A stretch of DNA of 64,000 nt, from positions 242,333 to 306,332 of the forward strand of contig CAADRB010000024.1 in NCBI GenBank assembly GCA_900708905.1. The letters run 5' to 3'. Both the position numbers and the translations under genes were made by a program. The stretch comes from Hymenolepis diminuta (lineage: Eukaryota > Platyhelminthes > Cestoda > Cyclophyllidea > Hymenolepididae). This document shows positions 1-12,667 of the stretch, in pieces (positions within the stretch are counted from its first letter, which is position 1; each line of letters opens with the position of its first letter). Under the pieces are notes generated by a model. That model was not told the origin of the DNA. It saw only the letters and a list, made by a program, of their open reading frames with translations, and did not search any database.

Positions 1-27
1 CTAATAAGTAATACGTCTCTATTTAAG

Positions 28-3000
28 GCCTGGAAGATCACCTGTGCCACCTTCGCGTACACCAACCACACAGTTCTTCCTGAAGCTTTGGAGCGCTGGC
101 CATGCAGCATGTTGGAACATATTCTTCCACGTCATTTGGAGATCATCTTCCGCATCAATCAGGAGTTCCTTGACGTAAATTATCAATTTTTTTCGTCTTA
201 TGTATTGTGTTATTGCTGATTATTTTAACTAAATTTTTGGGAAGCCCTAAACAACTTTGAAACTCCTAAGAATTTCTAAGGATGTCTATAGAAAGAGGAA
301 GTCTTTGAAACGTTCATTTATTCATTTTCCTACTAATCAGTGAGGTTGGTATAGAATTCTTTAGAATGTAATAAGAACCCTAATAAACTCTACTATGTTA
401 AATCTTGTAAATTGGTATAGTCCTGCTAGTCTTTTGGCCATTAGAAGGAAAATGTCACTAGCTCATATCAACTAAAGTCTCTGCTACGGTAAAGGTTGAG
501 TGGCGCCGCTATCCAAACTTTTAAACTCGGTTAGTTCAGGTGTACCCTTTCTTCCACGACCAGGTGAATGTGAACTGAATATTATTAAGGCAAATGAATG
601 CATTTGAAAATCAATTTCTAGCAAAACTTTCATCCACTTGCCCTAAAGGCTAAGATTCAATTGAACGGTCACCAGATCTCAAGGAAAGACTATTTCAAGG
701 ACGCAGAGGCCCTAACCGCAACTGAGACTACATAGAAATGGAAGTTTTTAGACCGATATCTCCTAATTTATATTTCTCCTTCTCTTAGAAAATATTGAAT
801 GAAAGAGTATCCACTCTCTGTCCACATCGCATCTTTAATACGACTTTTGTGAGATGTAATAATTTGCAAGTCTACCACCTTGGGAAGAAACAAGGCACTC
901 TGAAGCATCTTCGACGTAGAAACTCGCATTCCGCCATCCCCCTCTTGACCAGAGTTAACCAGTACATTTATTTACTTCAGTCATAAAATTTGCACTCATG
1001 ACCCCGTCATGTCAGCTGTAAATTGTGAAAGCTACGTCACAGACACATTTAGTGTATATTATATAAATGTCCATGGACACTCCGATAAAAAAATTGATCG
1101 AAATTCGATACTCACTCACGCACTGGGGCCAGTTAGAGAGTTGTGTATTAACGAATTGAATGTTCAAACAATTTGAAACTCAGACGTTTAGATTTAATTT
1201 CACTGTTCGCTATTTTAAATTCTTTTTTATTTTTAGCTAATGCTTGAAAAATGGCCAGGCGACATGGACCGACTTCGACGAATGTCTATTATTGAAGAAG
1301 ACGGTGAAAAGCGTGTCAACATGGCCTATCTTTGCATCATCGGTTCTCATGCGGTGAACGGCGTTTCTGAAGTTCATACTAAGATCCTCAAGAAGGATGT
1401 GTAAGCAAATTAAATAAAAATGCAATAGCCCAATAGTGGATCTTATTCAAAGTAATTCGATCTTCCTTCAGCTTCAAAGACTTCTACGAAATGTGGCCAG
1501 AGAAGTTCCAAAATAAGACAAATGGAATTACACCTCGTCGTTGGCTCCTTCTTTGTAACCCTTCACTTTCCGATGAGATTATGGAAGCCCTAGGAAATGA
1601 TCGCTGGATCACTCACTTCGAACTTCTCAAGGATCTCAGAGTCATGGAAAAAAACCCTGAATTTCTTCAAAGTCTGCTGAGAATTAAACGTGATAATAAG
1701 GTCAAGTTTGCATCCTACATGGAACAAAATTATGGAATCAAGATTGATCCCTCTTCGCTTTTCGATTTCCAAGTAAAATCATTGTCTCTTTAAGTTTGTT
1801 TAATCACATTTCCTGTTAAGTTTTTTTAATTCATTTTAATTTAGGTTAAGCGGATTCACGAATACAAACGTCAATTGTTGAACTGTTTCTATGTGATTGC
1901 CATGTATAACAAGATCAGGGCTCATCCCAACACCAAGGTGGTGCCTCGTACTGTCATGATTGGTGGCAAAGCTGCCCCGGGTTATCATATGGCTAAGCTA
2001 ATTATCAAACTGATTAACTCTGTTGGAGACGTCATCAACAATGATCCAATTATTGGTGGAAGGCTCAAGGTTGGTTTCTATATCTCGATAATGATCAATT
2101 CACTTACCCAAAGTCGATAGTGGAATAATTTTTGAATTTTTATTTTTTGAAACATGAATATTCGTATATATGATTTAAAGAGGAAATGTATAGTCATCTG
2201 AAATAGTTCCAATTTCATTGGAATAATCGAAATACGATAAATTACACGAAGTATTTGACACTTGTTTCTGAAATTCAATAGCTTCAAAAGCATCAATCTC
2301 AAATCCGCATTTTCATCCTTCTGACCTACATCGCTTAGAAATGATTTCCAACAACAGTACTCTCTTTTTGTTTATAACTTTCCCAAGTACTCAAAAGCCC
2401 TCAATGAAACAATCATCTATTCTAATAAAAGTATTAAATATTAACCTTCAAGTTTGGGAAAAAACATGAAAGTAAGGAATCATTTCAAATAGCATTCAAA
2501 TCACTTTTGTCCTGTAATTGGTAAAAACTCATGGGTGAGAAGTTGAATTTTCCGAGTCACTCAAATTAAAATAAGTAGTGTCAGGCCATTTTCAACAGTA
2601 ATGACCTACTATTTTTGCTTTTCGTTTATGTAGCTTATCTTTCTGGAGAATTATCGCGTCTCACTGGCCGAAAAGATCTTTCCTGCAGCTGAACTTTCTC
2701 AACAAATCTCAACTGCCGGTACTGAAGCTTCAGGAACTGGCAATATGAAATTCATGGTATGTTTCAATAATTAGATAATAACTTCTTGAATAAATCAAGA
2801 ATTTACTTTTAAATTTGATAAATTAATAAATTTGGAAGGTAATTCGTTACTTGATTATGAAGATCCACTCCAGAAGTCTTGTTTACGTATTTTTAAATCT
2901 TAGAACCGTGGTTATAAACATATAGTCTTGCGTATATTTACTAAAATGAATTGTTTATAGACTTCCCTTATGATAACAGTTTGTTTAAGTGAAAATGAAA

Positions 3001-4411
3001 GGGCATATCAAAATAGCCTAACTCTACTGATCTTATTCCTAGGTCAATGGTGCTCTTACCATCGGTACTCTGGATGGAGCCAACATTGAAATGAGAGAGG
3101 AATGTGGGCGAGAAAATATGTTTATCTTTGGTATGACTGTCGAACAGGTCGAGGAACTCAATCGAAAGGGGTGGGTTTACTTAAGTTCCAATTCAGTAGT
3201 TATCACCCTAAGATCGCCATTACTAAGATGCATTGTAAATTGTAGATATCGTTCTCAAGATTTCATCAAAGCATGTCCCGAGCTTCAGCTTGTCCTTTCT
3301 CAAATTGAGAATGGATACTTCTCACCGGAACAACCAGATCTCTTCAAGGATATTGTAAACACCATGAAGTATGGTGACAGATTCATGCTTTGTGCCGACT
3401 TTGCTGATTATCTCAAATGTCAAGCTGAAGTTGACAAGGCCTACTTAGTAAGTTTAATAAAGCTTGATAATAAAAATAGACTTGGGAACGTTAAATGAAG
3501 GAAGGATGGAGAGTACAAATGTTAAAACATCAAGAGAATGAATTGATTAACGAGCGATTATGAATTACATCAAGGGGGCTCTTTGAAGGAAATAAGTATA
3601 AATACATGGCAATACATAACCTTATTTTGAATAACATGAAAGACATTTTTATTTGAATTAAAGAAGGAGAAGAATATTTCGATGGTATTTCATTTGACTA
3701 ACGTAAAATATCACTCAGTGCACATGTGGTTGCTGAATTGATCGCTACAGCTATAGATCTCCGCTCGTTCATTAAGGCTACTAATATATCATCTTCCCTT
3801 GATTCGTATCATTTCAAACTTCTTTCCAATAAAGAAGTGAAAAATATATTAAAACAAGAAAGTCTAAGCTGATATCTATTGGGAATAGATATCGTTTGAA
3901 AAATTAAATGCACTTGAAAGAATCTTAAAATAAGGCCACAACTAAGTGGACCATTATGAGTGCTTTTTTTGGCAAGAATTCTTTAATAGCGCCATTGAAG
4001 TGGTAAAAACAAAGTTGCATTTAGGCAATCTGTTTAAAATCCTGCTTTCTGATGTATTGATCGTACAGAGATTAAGATATTAACGAAAGTACTGTTGCTT
4101 TAGTGCCATTGATCTGCAGAAAAATATTAGAAGAAAGAAGTTATAAGATTAATAGAAAAACTCATTTACACTGTGAAAATGTTCGCTTTGTATAACATAT
4201 TTTGATGGAGTAATATTCTATCATTACTGTGCTTGTTCATCTTTAGAATGAAGTCAAATGGGCTAAAATGATGCTGGCTAACATTGCCGGCGCATGGAAG
4301 TTCTCTTCAGATCGTACCATCCGCGAATACGCCAAGGACATTTGGGGAGTGGAACCACGCGAAGAGAAGATGCCAGCTCCTTTCGAAAATCCCCTTGAAC
4401 CTGAAAAGTAG
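28..4411 (+). CDS. PYG: Glycogen phosphorylase, C-terminal exons (5' partial)
   Basis: PLP-dependent enzyme that releases glucose-1-phosphate from glycogen in the cytosol. Eight exons are readable: 28-174, 1237-1400, 1472-1772, 1845-2069, 2634-2756, 3043-3170, 3246-3447 and 4247-4411 (TAG at 4409-4411). All have AG/GT borders and matching phases, giving about 484 residues, a little over half of the roughly 840-residue family length; the N-terminal part lies off the left edge. Diagnostic motifs are [72 protein letters not shown] and [13 protein letters not shown], whose Lys is the family's PLP-binding lysine. FSSDRTI and IWGVEP close the protein. The usual Leu after NMKFM is Val here, created at an exon junction. 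The regulatory phospho-serine region is not in the window, so regulation cannot be judged. The 75-nt intron 3171-3245 is in frame and stop-free. Confidence 0.97.
440..800. repeat. Dispersed repeat, copy 1 of pair with 13065-13425
   Basis: The first visible intron of glycogen phosphorylase contains about 350 nt that align by eye, in the same orientation, with 13065-13425. Shared landmarks include a CTAGCT...CAACTAA start, CTTTTAAACTC near 520 and 13135, and a CTTTCTTC block near 545 and 13165. Similarity looks like roughly two thirds identity with small indels. No protein is readable in it; class unknown. Confidence 0.5.
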
Positions 4412-4622
4412 ATTTCCTTATTCTCCACCTGGCTACTTTTGAGTTCTTTTCATGATACTACTTGGCTTCTATTTGTTTTTTTTTTCTAGTTTCCGCTTCT
4501 TTTCACTATTTCTTTATTTGTCATCCGTAGTGATGAAACTAAAAATTCTTTCTCCTCGATAATGCCAATTTCGGTTTCTATTTATAATTGATGTCCACAT
4601 AAATATGTCTTGGAGCAGTGCT

Positions 4623-4670
4623 AATAAAAATGCCTTAAGTTAGCCTCATTACTTTAAACGATTAAATAAA
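4623..4670 (+). terminator. Candidate polyadenylation signals of glycogen phosphorylase
   Basis: Two AATAAA hexamers lie at 4623-4628 and 4665-4670, about 210 and 255 nt after the stop codon. A pyrimidine tract rich in CCCT repeats follows at 4687-4711. Position and order fit a 3' UTR end; the actual cleavage site cannot be seen. Confidence 0.55.
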
Positions 4671-4689
4671 CGCATATAATTAATTTCCC

Positions 4690-5981
4690 TCCTCCCTCCC
4701 CTCCCCTCTCCGAATTAAATGGGCTGAAAAGAGCCTAATTCGCATATGCCATGTCAGAATTCCAGATCCTGTTATTAAACATTTTTATTGATAAAATATA
4801 CACCATCTTCAATTAACTTTACCTGACATATTCTCTACTTTCGAGTACTTAATTTTATCTTAAATGTTATGATAGAACTCCAAAATTTCATCCAACGCTT
4901 CAAGAAAATTCATTTTTGCGGGCTCTGTACAAAAAACAATCTACCTGGGATGAAAGTGAAAAACATAAAGCTTGGTTATTGACAATGTTTCAATAGAAAA
5001 AAAATGATTCTATTGTCAAAACAAGGCATGAAATGGGCACCCGAATAAATAATAATATTTGACAGCTGACTATCGCTTTTATCCCCCAAGACCTTAGCAG
5101 AATTATCTCGAAATTGCGTTAGTGACGGAGTTGCTAACGTGCTTGTCAAAAAAGAAGTGATGAAATTCGAGTTTCACACTAGGGGGGTGCCAGGACGCTA
5201 CCACTCTAGAAGAGATAGGCGTTTGTACACGCTTTCTTAAACGGACTTAGGAGTTAATGATAGATAGTAAAAGTCAGAATATAAACGATCGTATCTTCGT
5301 TAGAATTTTGAGTTCATCGTATCATGTAGCATCCAAATTTCTAACCTCGGGATTTATTTCCTATTTTCTTTGTTTCCAGTCAAATACCGGTTGTATTCTG
5401 AGTAGAGTGGTGTGTGGCGTAAGGGGTCAGTCATACCACCTCGGTGGATGGTTAATCAAAGATTTTTTGGATTTTGCCTTAAATTACGTAACAGAACTCA
5501 TATGAGTTCATTCCGAGTTAAATTTAAGGAGTCCCTTCAGTATAAATTGTTTGAATAATCCTTAGATCAGCTCTAGCACATACTACTAAAGAACTATTTA
5601 TCTCTGTCCCACCATCAAATCAGGCTTTTGATATGCAAAAAATCGTAGTCATGTCAATTTCTATCCGTAACAATGGAGAGTCATCAAGCCGCATTTACTT
5701 AAAAGGTTGTTTTATGAAGAAGGAAGTGAGATTATCTTACTTTGGGAAGGATTTACGGTATTACGGAAACCTTTGCCGCCAGTTTTTGAATCTAAATGTA
5801 ATTAGCTAGGTACTCTGTAGTCCGCTCTACTTTCCCTACTCCCAGGAGTAGTTATTAAGGGGTAAAATTCGTTAATTACTGTAATTCCAAGAAATACAGT
5901 AATTGGAAAGTTGAGATATACTGAATAGTAAACATATCTGGGAAAATACAAAGATCTATACATTTGATACACAACTAGAAG
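4690..5981. other. Intergenic gap, no gene seen
   Basis: This stretch lies between the 3' ends of glycogen phosphorylase (plus) and the DUF229 gene (minus), which converge. Only short open frames without recognisable motifs or good splice signals are present. A GTGGTGTGTGGCG stretch near 5407 is slightly GC-rich, but I could not attach a function to it. Confidence 0.5.
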
Positions 5982-8900
5982 TCATCGACAAATGCAAAAT
6001 CTTCGAGCGTGGATCCACGTTTGTGAGTCGAGACATTTTGCATGACTTTCGTACCTATCCAAACGCTGAATATTCTCCAGTCGAGGAGCTTCGAATTCTC
6101 CACTGCCTGAGTCTCTATGTAGGACAACTTCGAAGTGGGCGTCTTTCGGTTGTACTTTTAGATGGAGCCGAAGTGCGGAGGAAGCAGGTTGAATGTCAAA
6201 TTTATCGAACAGGGGAATTCGACCATCGCGGTCTGCTGAACCTCGAAAACGGACTACATCATGTGGTAGTCGAGATAATTCAGCTGATACTATCTAGGAA
6301 AAGATAAAATCAACAGATATCTCGTGGGAAATCACACAAAATAAACACCAGGTCAATTGAGTTTTCCTTTTATGCAGCATTTACATGAATAAACTAAGCC
6401 TATCTCAAAATTGCGTAAATTTGCGCAGGAAAGAAAGATATGTTTTCCACAATGGAGACGTGAAAATCATCAACGTTTTCAAGTACCCAATTTCCGGAAG
6501 CCTTAAATCTTACTGCTAGAGAGCTGAAAAAAAACAGAGCTCAAATCCGTATGGTTTATGCGTTGTCTCAAGGTGAGAAATTCAAGTAGGTTGTCTCTAA
6601 GGTGCCCATCTTCTTCAGTGAGAGTGGAGACGCACGTTGCTCCTGACAGCTTGAAAGTTATTCGGAACATAAACTGCTCTCAGCCCAACTGTACTTTGAC
6701 CTCCAAACATCAATAACATGAAGACGACTTGTATTCATTTATTTACAGTCCTGTTTAGTAAATAAAGTGTTGTCTCTCTCCCTGTTTTCTCTCTGTGTGT
6801 GAGTCATCTGCAACCAAGCAGGAGTAAATCACAGTGAGTAGGAACTAGACTTTCTAGGATTACAACAAGAACTTAAAAAATCCGAGTGTGATTAAACCGT
6901 CGAGTATCACATGTTCCTCAATTAGCCTTGACATTAAATGCAATCCAAAGGAATTTTCAGGCGATGCATATTATAAATAGATAAATTACTTGAACTCCTA
7001 GAAACACTGAGATTCGAAAACATATATTCGCCTGAGCTGCGTAGTGAACAAGTAAAAGGTCCCTTTCCCCTTTCAAAAATTAAAACCTTAAAACGATGCA
7101 TCCGATTGTAAACTGTTGATTTGACTGGTAAAATCAAAATCAGCTCGATTTTAGTAAACAGAATTTGTGTCTTTAGCGCGCTCGAGCCAGACATATATTC
7201 CGACTTTCCAAGGGTTTAAAGTAAACAAAGCCGCAGAGATATAAACTTTAATGGGCTAAACAGCTCTAATATCACCCCACGATCACGTACACAAGTAGAT
7301 GATCTACTTACGCTGATCCAAAGTCGAGATAGATGAAAACTTCGGTACATAGGGTGGATTACTTGTTTAATTAGGTCCTCAGACTTTTCTACGAGTCATT
7401 CAAATCAAAATCATTTCTTCTTTTGAAGGCTCCAAACAAGAATGTGAACACTAACCCGATCTAGTTTAAGCTTTTCGCATAATCCAACGAGTCTTATTCC
7501 ACTTGTCTTGAGAACTACGGTCGCTGAGTTGATGGATTCCAAAGTCAGGCTAGCGGCTCGCATGACCTCATTTGACCAATCACCCGCGAGATTGGGTTCC
7601 AAGGTCACCCACTGAGCACAAGTACACCAATGACGAGCTATACCGGCCTCATTGCACGTCCGTTGCCAGGGTATGGGAGTGAGAAGACTACGACTTCGGG
7701 TGTTGTGATGGTCTGAGTGGGTGAGGATATGTTTCAAGGTCGCATGAAGGTCAAAAGGGGAGCAAAGACGATCGGTATTGGATTGAAGAGCGGCGACGGC
7801 TTCCGGCCATTCTTGAGCGAGTTTTCGAGGAAAGAGTATGCCCAGCATTGGCAGGCGTTCTTCGAATTTACCCTAAAGTCAAATACGTTTAGAAAATTTG
7901 AAATTGAAAGTCTACTTAATATTGTTAGTAGAGAATATTTACCTGAAGTGACAGCCTTGCTTTACCAATCCGAGGTCCATGATCTGAAAACAGAATGATA
8001 ACTGTATTCGCCAAGGGACCCCAACCACGTTCGTCCTCTTTATCAATTTCTTCTAGGAGATTCAATACATCTGAATCCACGCGTCTTGCTTCTGACGGTT
8101 CCTCATGAATCATTTCCGAGAGAAAGGTAAGCGAGAAACGAGGAAGATGTGAATTGGCGTACATAAACTCGCGGAAGGATTCCAATAGAACCAAGTGTGT
8201 TGGCCTGAAATGATAAGTAAAAGAGTTTCAAGTAATGTTACAAAATATGGCCATAGAGCGAAATATATATTTATACCGTTACCACATTAAAATATTCTTT
8301 TTCATGCAAATATATGCATGAGGAATAACAATGGCGAAGTCTTATTCCAAGGACTCACCGGAAATTGAAAAGCATACACTTATTCACACAAGATTTAAAT
8401 TAAGCGCCATATGTACTGTTAAGTTTTGCAAATGGAGTAATAACAAATGGCAACTGAAAATTAACGGAAATTGAATACCATATGAAAATCTACCATAAAT
8501 GCATGTCAAACATCAAATTTTCATCAAATCTGAATTAATGAAAGATAGATTTGATTAGTCTTTGCTCTCACACCTCAGGCCATTTGCCTTAAGTAGATCA
8601 ACACAGAACGGTGACAATGGTGCTACAGTTTGATGCAGTTTATATTGTTAGCAGTTACTGCACCAATTTGGTGACTCTGCGAATATTCAACCTCCTGACC
8701 TGCAACCGACTTCGATCGCCTACAGTACATCAGATCTCCTCCACTCACCAAAATTGCGTTTCTGGCTGCATCATTAACCTCAAGGCGCAATTGTCCGCCT
8801 ACGATATAACAAACCTTATCTTTGCTCTCACCCAGAAGTCGCTGACCTTGTGCTAGACGTCATCCCAAAACCGACCTCAATCTCACCATCCTGGAGCGCG

Positions 8901-11900
8901 TCGAGCAGCTAGAATCACAAGCTTATATTAGTTGAAATGCATACAAAATCGCAGAGTAAACAACCTAAAGGACCACAGCTTAAATAAGAGAGGAATACCT
9001 GAATCGACACACAGAAAAAAACAGACCCTCCAGAGGCACATGGTGGTAATATATCCTCCACAAAAATCACCCCAGAAACGGAATTTTACAAAGAGCAGGT
9101 TCAAAATGGTAATCGTGAACTCTCTAAGGAACTTTCGTTCATCGCTGGTGATTTGAATTGTGAACGGAGATAGAAGCCCGAGCAAGCACCTGCTACCCAC
9201 ACGAGACGAGCCAGGCATAAGAGGAATACAAAGCAACCTGAAGTGACAAATCCTCCAAAATCGCCTCAACTAGAAGCACAGTACCAACATTAACAGCACC
9301 AAAATCTAGCCCCCAAATCCAATACCATTCTACTACACCACATGAGGTCAACAAACTGATTTCGGGCATCTAAATCTTTAAACTGGTTTAACACAAAGGG
9401 CAGACATCAACATCCTCAACACCAGTCGAGCCAACCAAGCAGATTACGCCCTGTTTACCGGATATTAAGAAATACTATAACAAAAAAATATTCGATTTAT
9501 CTCATTTCTTCTTGATATTGAAGTACGGTGGGAGGCAGAAGACAGAAGAAACGTCTCAAGAAAAATGCAACAATCAACCCAGAGATCAAAAAATATATTG
9601 GTTATCTTTTCTGCTTCTCTTTAAATCTATATATTTTCCTTTCATTATTAATTACCTGCTACTCCTTTGGTTTTCATATTTTGATTTTTTCTATGTTTTC
9701 CTTCTATTACTCAACTTTCGCGCACGAGCTTCCTTTACCTGATTCCTGTGAATCTCCAAAGAGTGGCACATTCGGCTAGAAAAGGACAAATATACTTGGA
9801 AAAATGCACAGCCGGAGATCAGTGTCGCCATTATCCACCTAAAAGCTGGGTGAAGGTTGAAGGTGTTGGAGTTTAGAGTAAAAACTAAAGGCTGGCAGCT
9901 GACAACATCAAATTACAGGTCCAAAAGTGGAACAAAAAGAGTTTCGTAGGACGAAGTGTATTGAGTAAACCACGGGGAGAATTCGAGAGAGTAACAGAGA
10001 GATGAGGGATAGAAGCCGGTAATTGACAAGCAGTGTGTGCGTGTACGGTGTGTCTTTTTAGGTATGTGTAAAGAGGCATTATATAGTCTCATAAAGGAAA
10101 AATAGTATAAACAGATGGAATGGTTCCGGACATCGCTGGGGAGAAATTGAACCCTAGGAACACCCATTCAGGGCCTCTTAATTAGCTCGTTCTGATGGTC
10201 AAAATAAACCGCTTGAGGACACACGAAGGCTATCAACAGGGTATTTGAGATTATAGTGGGATCAAGCACTTCAAACTCCACTGTGAGGTGGAGATAACTA
10301 GGTCACAGGGATTAGTGATGACAGATAAGAATTTTGGAAACGCAATGGGGTTCATCTTTCAAAGGATTCCACTTAAATGTTTCCCAACATTGTTTTTAGC
10401 AACAGTAATTTAATTCGTTTTGATGAAAAATCATTGTTACGTCTATACATTTCCTTGAACTTTTCCCTATCGTCTCAGTTGCGGAATACTGATTAGCGAT
10501 TTTGCTAAATATAAGAAAATGATATTTTTCTCAAAATAATTCTTATATGTAAGATTCTCCGTTCACCACCTTTTAATTCCTGCTTCTTTTAATTCCTTTT
10601 TATTCGAACGAATTACGGCTGTTAATAGGTCATAGTATGAACTGACCTATCAATACGAGAACGTGCGTCTTGTGTTGGTATAGTGGTTTGAGCCGCTTTG
10701 TACTGTATTGTGGTGTTGTTGGGTTGCATTTGTAACTAGTGCAATTTTCTTAGGTATCTAAGAGTCGGTTACGGTAGCATAAAGATATGAGCTGATCATA
10801 GCAGTGTTCTGATTCTCTAACCCTCAGTTTTGGCCTAATGGTTCTATATTCTCTATCTTACCTACAACTTGACACTCCCTCACTTGTCAAAATGTTTCAG
10901 CTTTGCGTCTCTCATGATATATTTCCTGTTTCCCTCGACTTTTGTTTCGTAAAGATAGGAGATAATGACTCTTACGAACTTTAATCGTCTTATGCAACTC
11001 GTTAGTGTGATAGTTGAATGACCGCAAGTAGGGAGTTTGGCGCTTTATGGTGTTTTAATCGTCCAGTACGATTCCATAATTTGGACCTGAATTGACTTAA
11101 AATGCTGTAGACTCTGCACATATATTCTTATCTGACCCTATCCCAAAAACTCTGTGGTTGTACGTAACCCCTGCCTTTTCTCTGCTTATCTGTCCTCCAT
11201 TTTCCTCTTCTGTTTCCCGATTCTTTGTTTTAAACCTCTCTCGCCACTTTCTTGGTATTGACGATTGTAATAAGCCGGAAAAGTTGATTCCATAAAAAGA
11301 CTACAGGCTCCAGGCCCTAGAATCTTAAGCTACCTCCACGCCTAGGACAAACTAAGAGCGGAAAATTTATTTATTAGAAGGGCGCCTATATGTTGACTTT
11401 TAATCTGTATAATTTCTTCCGTAATATACCCTGACGCACAGTGTTTCAATAGCTTTCCAGCGATTTTCTTCAAATTTACATAACAAAACTTCTTGAGGAA
11501 AAATTTAACGAAAATTCTTATCTTGTACTAATAATTAACATCGGTTAAACAGGTATCGACTTACGTCGAAGCAGTGCAACCGAGTTGTTTTCCATAATAC
11601 TTTTCGTCATAGGCAGCGGCCACCATACAAGGTCTTCCATAACTATCCACAGGTGGTTTCAAATTCCCAAATCCTTGAAGTCTATATTGAAATGTTCCCC
11701 AGTTGGGAGTATCTTCAATGAAATGTGTCGCATAGCCGGCTTTTTGTTTATATTCATTCCAAATCCAAGGAAACTTATCCAATGGACTTTCCATACTTCC
11801 TTTATACTCTTTATCCCCAGAAATTTGGCTCTCCATGAGTCCACCCTGGCCTCCAAGTAATTTCATTTCAAATCTTCGACTTTCTGGAAGCTCTTCCTCA

Positions 11901-12667
11901 AAATGTCCCGTCAGAATGGCGAGAAGATTGCTCGTAGTTCCATCTCCGACGACATGATATTTTTTAAAGATTGTTCCACGGGACTCTGCTAGCTTGGCGA
12001 ATTTGTCAACAGTTTTCGGAAGGTATCGATGCCAAGAAAGTCTTGATAACGAATCTATTCCAAGTAACAGAACATTCACTGCAGAGTTATTGGCTGTGAA
12101 ATTTGTTTGAATAACAGGATCACTTCCACAGAGGTAAAATCTTCTTTTAATCAACAGAAGATCCGCATCCCATTTGGAGCCATTCGATCGCGGTTGACAA
12201 AGAAGCATAATTTGCGAACGAGGTAGAAGTTGCCCAGACTTAACGTCTATAAAAGGATCACCGTAGACAGATCGATATTCATCTAGTGGAAATATTGGAA
12301 ATGCATCGCATTTATACCGGTCATGTTCCGGTTCAATCTTCAGGAATCCGTGATCTAACCAAGCGCGTTTAGGCAAGATGGCATCGACAGCCACATTCTC
12401 TCGCGGTTTTTCAATTGTAAAACGCAAGCCATTAGCATTGCAATTCACTTCGTTACTCGACTTGTTGAAAAATTGGGTCAAATCAGCTGGCCAAAGCTCT
12501 AATGGCGGTATTAAACAATCTTCCTCCACAGGTAAAATTGAGTTCTGGTAAATAATTGGTGGATTTTGGCGTTGAAAATAGGAAAAAAGTAGAATAAGGA
12601 CAATAAAAATGAGGAAAATAACTAAAATACGTCTTCGCGTACGAACAAGCATTCCAAATATCCGCAT
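5982..12667 (-). CDS. DUF229 family type II membrane protein (sulfatase/alkaline-phosphatase-like)
   Basis: Four exons on the minus strand: 12667-11565, 8204-7943, 7872-7456 and 6293-5982 (stop 5984-5982). They give a 697-residue product, in the usual size range of the family. Residues 14-30 are a hydrophobic anchor behind basic residues, so the bulk should be extracellular or lumenal. Family motifs appear in order: GIDSLSRL (203-210), GDGTTSNLLAILTG (241-254), EDTPNWGTFQY (318-328), ILFSDHG (438-444), GKFEERLP (456-463), RTCNEAGIARHWCTC in exon 3, and a C-terminal tail with NIQRLDRYESHAKC ending in FCICR. Exon 1 ends in phase 2 and exon 2 supplies the third base; the other junctions are phase 0. 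DUF229 proteins are predicted ectoenzymes with an alkaline-phosphatase-like fold; the substrate is unknown. The ATG at 12667 precedes the anchor directly. Introns are 3360, 70 and 1162 nt. Confidence 0.93.
8590..8925 (+). mobile_element. Possible Ty3/gypsy gag remnant
   Basis: Inside DUF229 intron 1. In one plus-strand frame near 8832-8880 the peptide EVADLVLDVIPKPTS resembles the stretch of Ty3/gypsy Gag that follows the LPxEVxD motif. Neighbouring frames are open but broken. This is an inference from one short motif; the rest of Gag is not readable. Confidence 0.35.
9885..10380 (+). repeat. LTR-like dispersed repeat, copy A (5' block)
   Basis: Aligns by eye, same orientation, with 39790-40200. 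Landmarks are TTGACAAGC plus a GTGTG run, a TATA-like CATTATATAGTCT, GGAATGGTT, ACTTGAGGACAC-like text, CACTGTGAGGTGGAGATAA, and ATTTTGGAAACGCA near the end. It lies in DUF229 intron 1. No coding potential was seen. An LTR or a nonautonomous element is the simplest reading, but terminal dinucleotides and target duplications could not be fixed. Confidence 0.6.
10500..10760 (+). repeat. LTR-like dispersed repeat, copy A (3' block)
   Basis: Aligns by eye with 41040-41290. Shared text includes ATATAAGAAAAT, TTCCTTTTT(A/G)TTCGAA, GAACGTGCGTCT versus AAACGTGCGTCT, TTGGTATAGTG and TTTGTACTGT. In copy A the two blocks are about 120 nt apart; in copy B about 840 nt separate them, so one copy has gained or lost sequence. 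Confidence 0.6.

Noticed and set aside
6023..6307. 94-codon plus-strand open frame
   Set aside because: The minus strand of the same bases encodes the conserved C-terminal exon of the DUF229 protein with matching splice phase, so the plus frame is a shadow.
7717..7998. 93-codon plus-strand open frame
   Set aside because: Overlaps DUF229 exons 2 and 3 on the opposite strand, which carry clear family motifs.
9512..9779. Two plus-strand frames with hydrophobic stretches
   Set aside because: AT-rich intronic sequence of DUF229 near repeats; Phe/Leu-rich peptides arise easily from T-rich DNA, and no motif is present.
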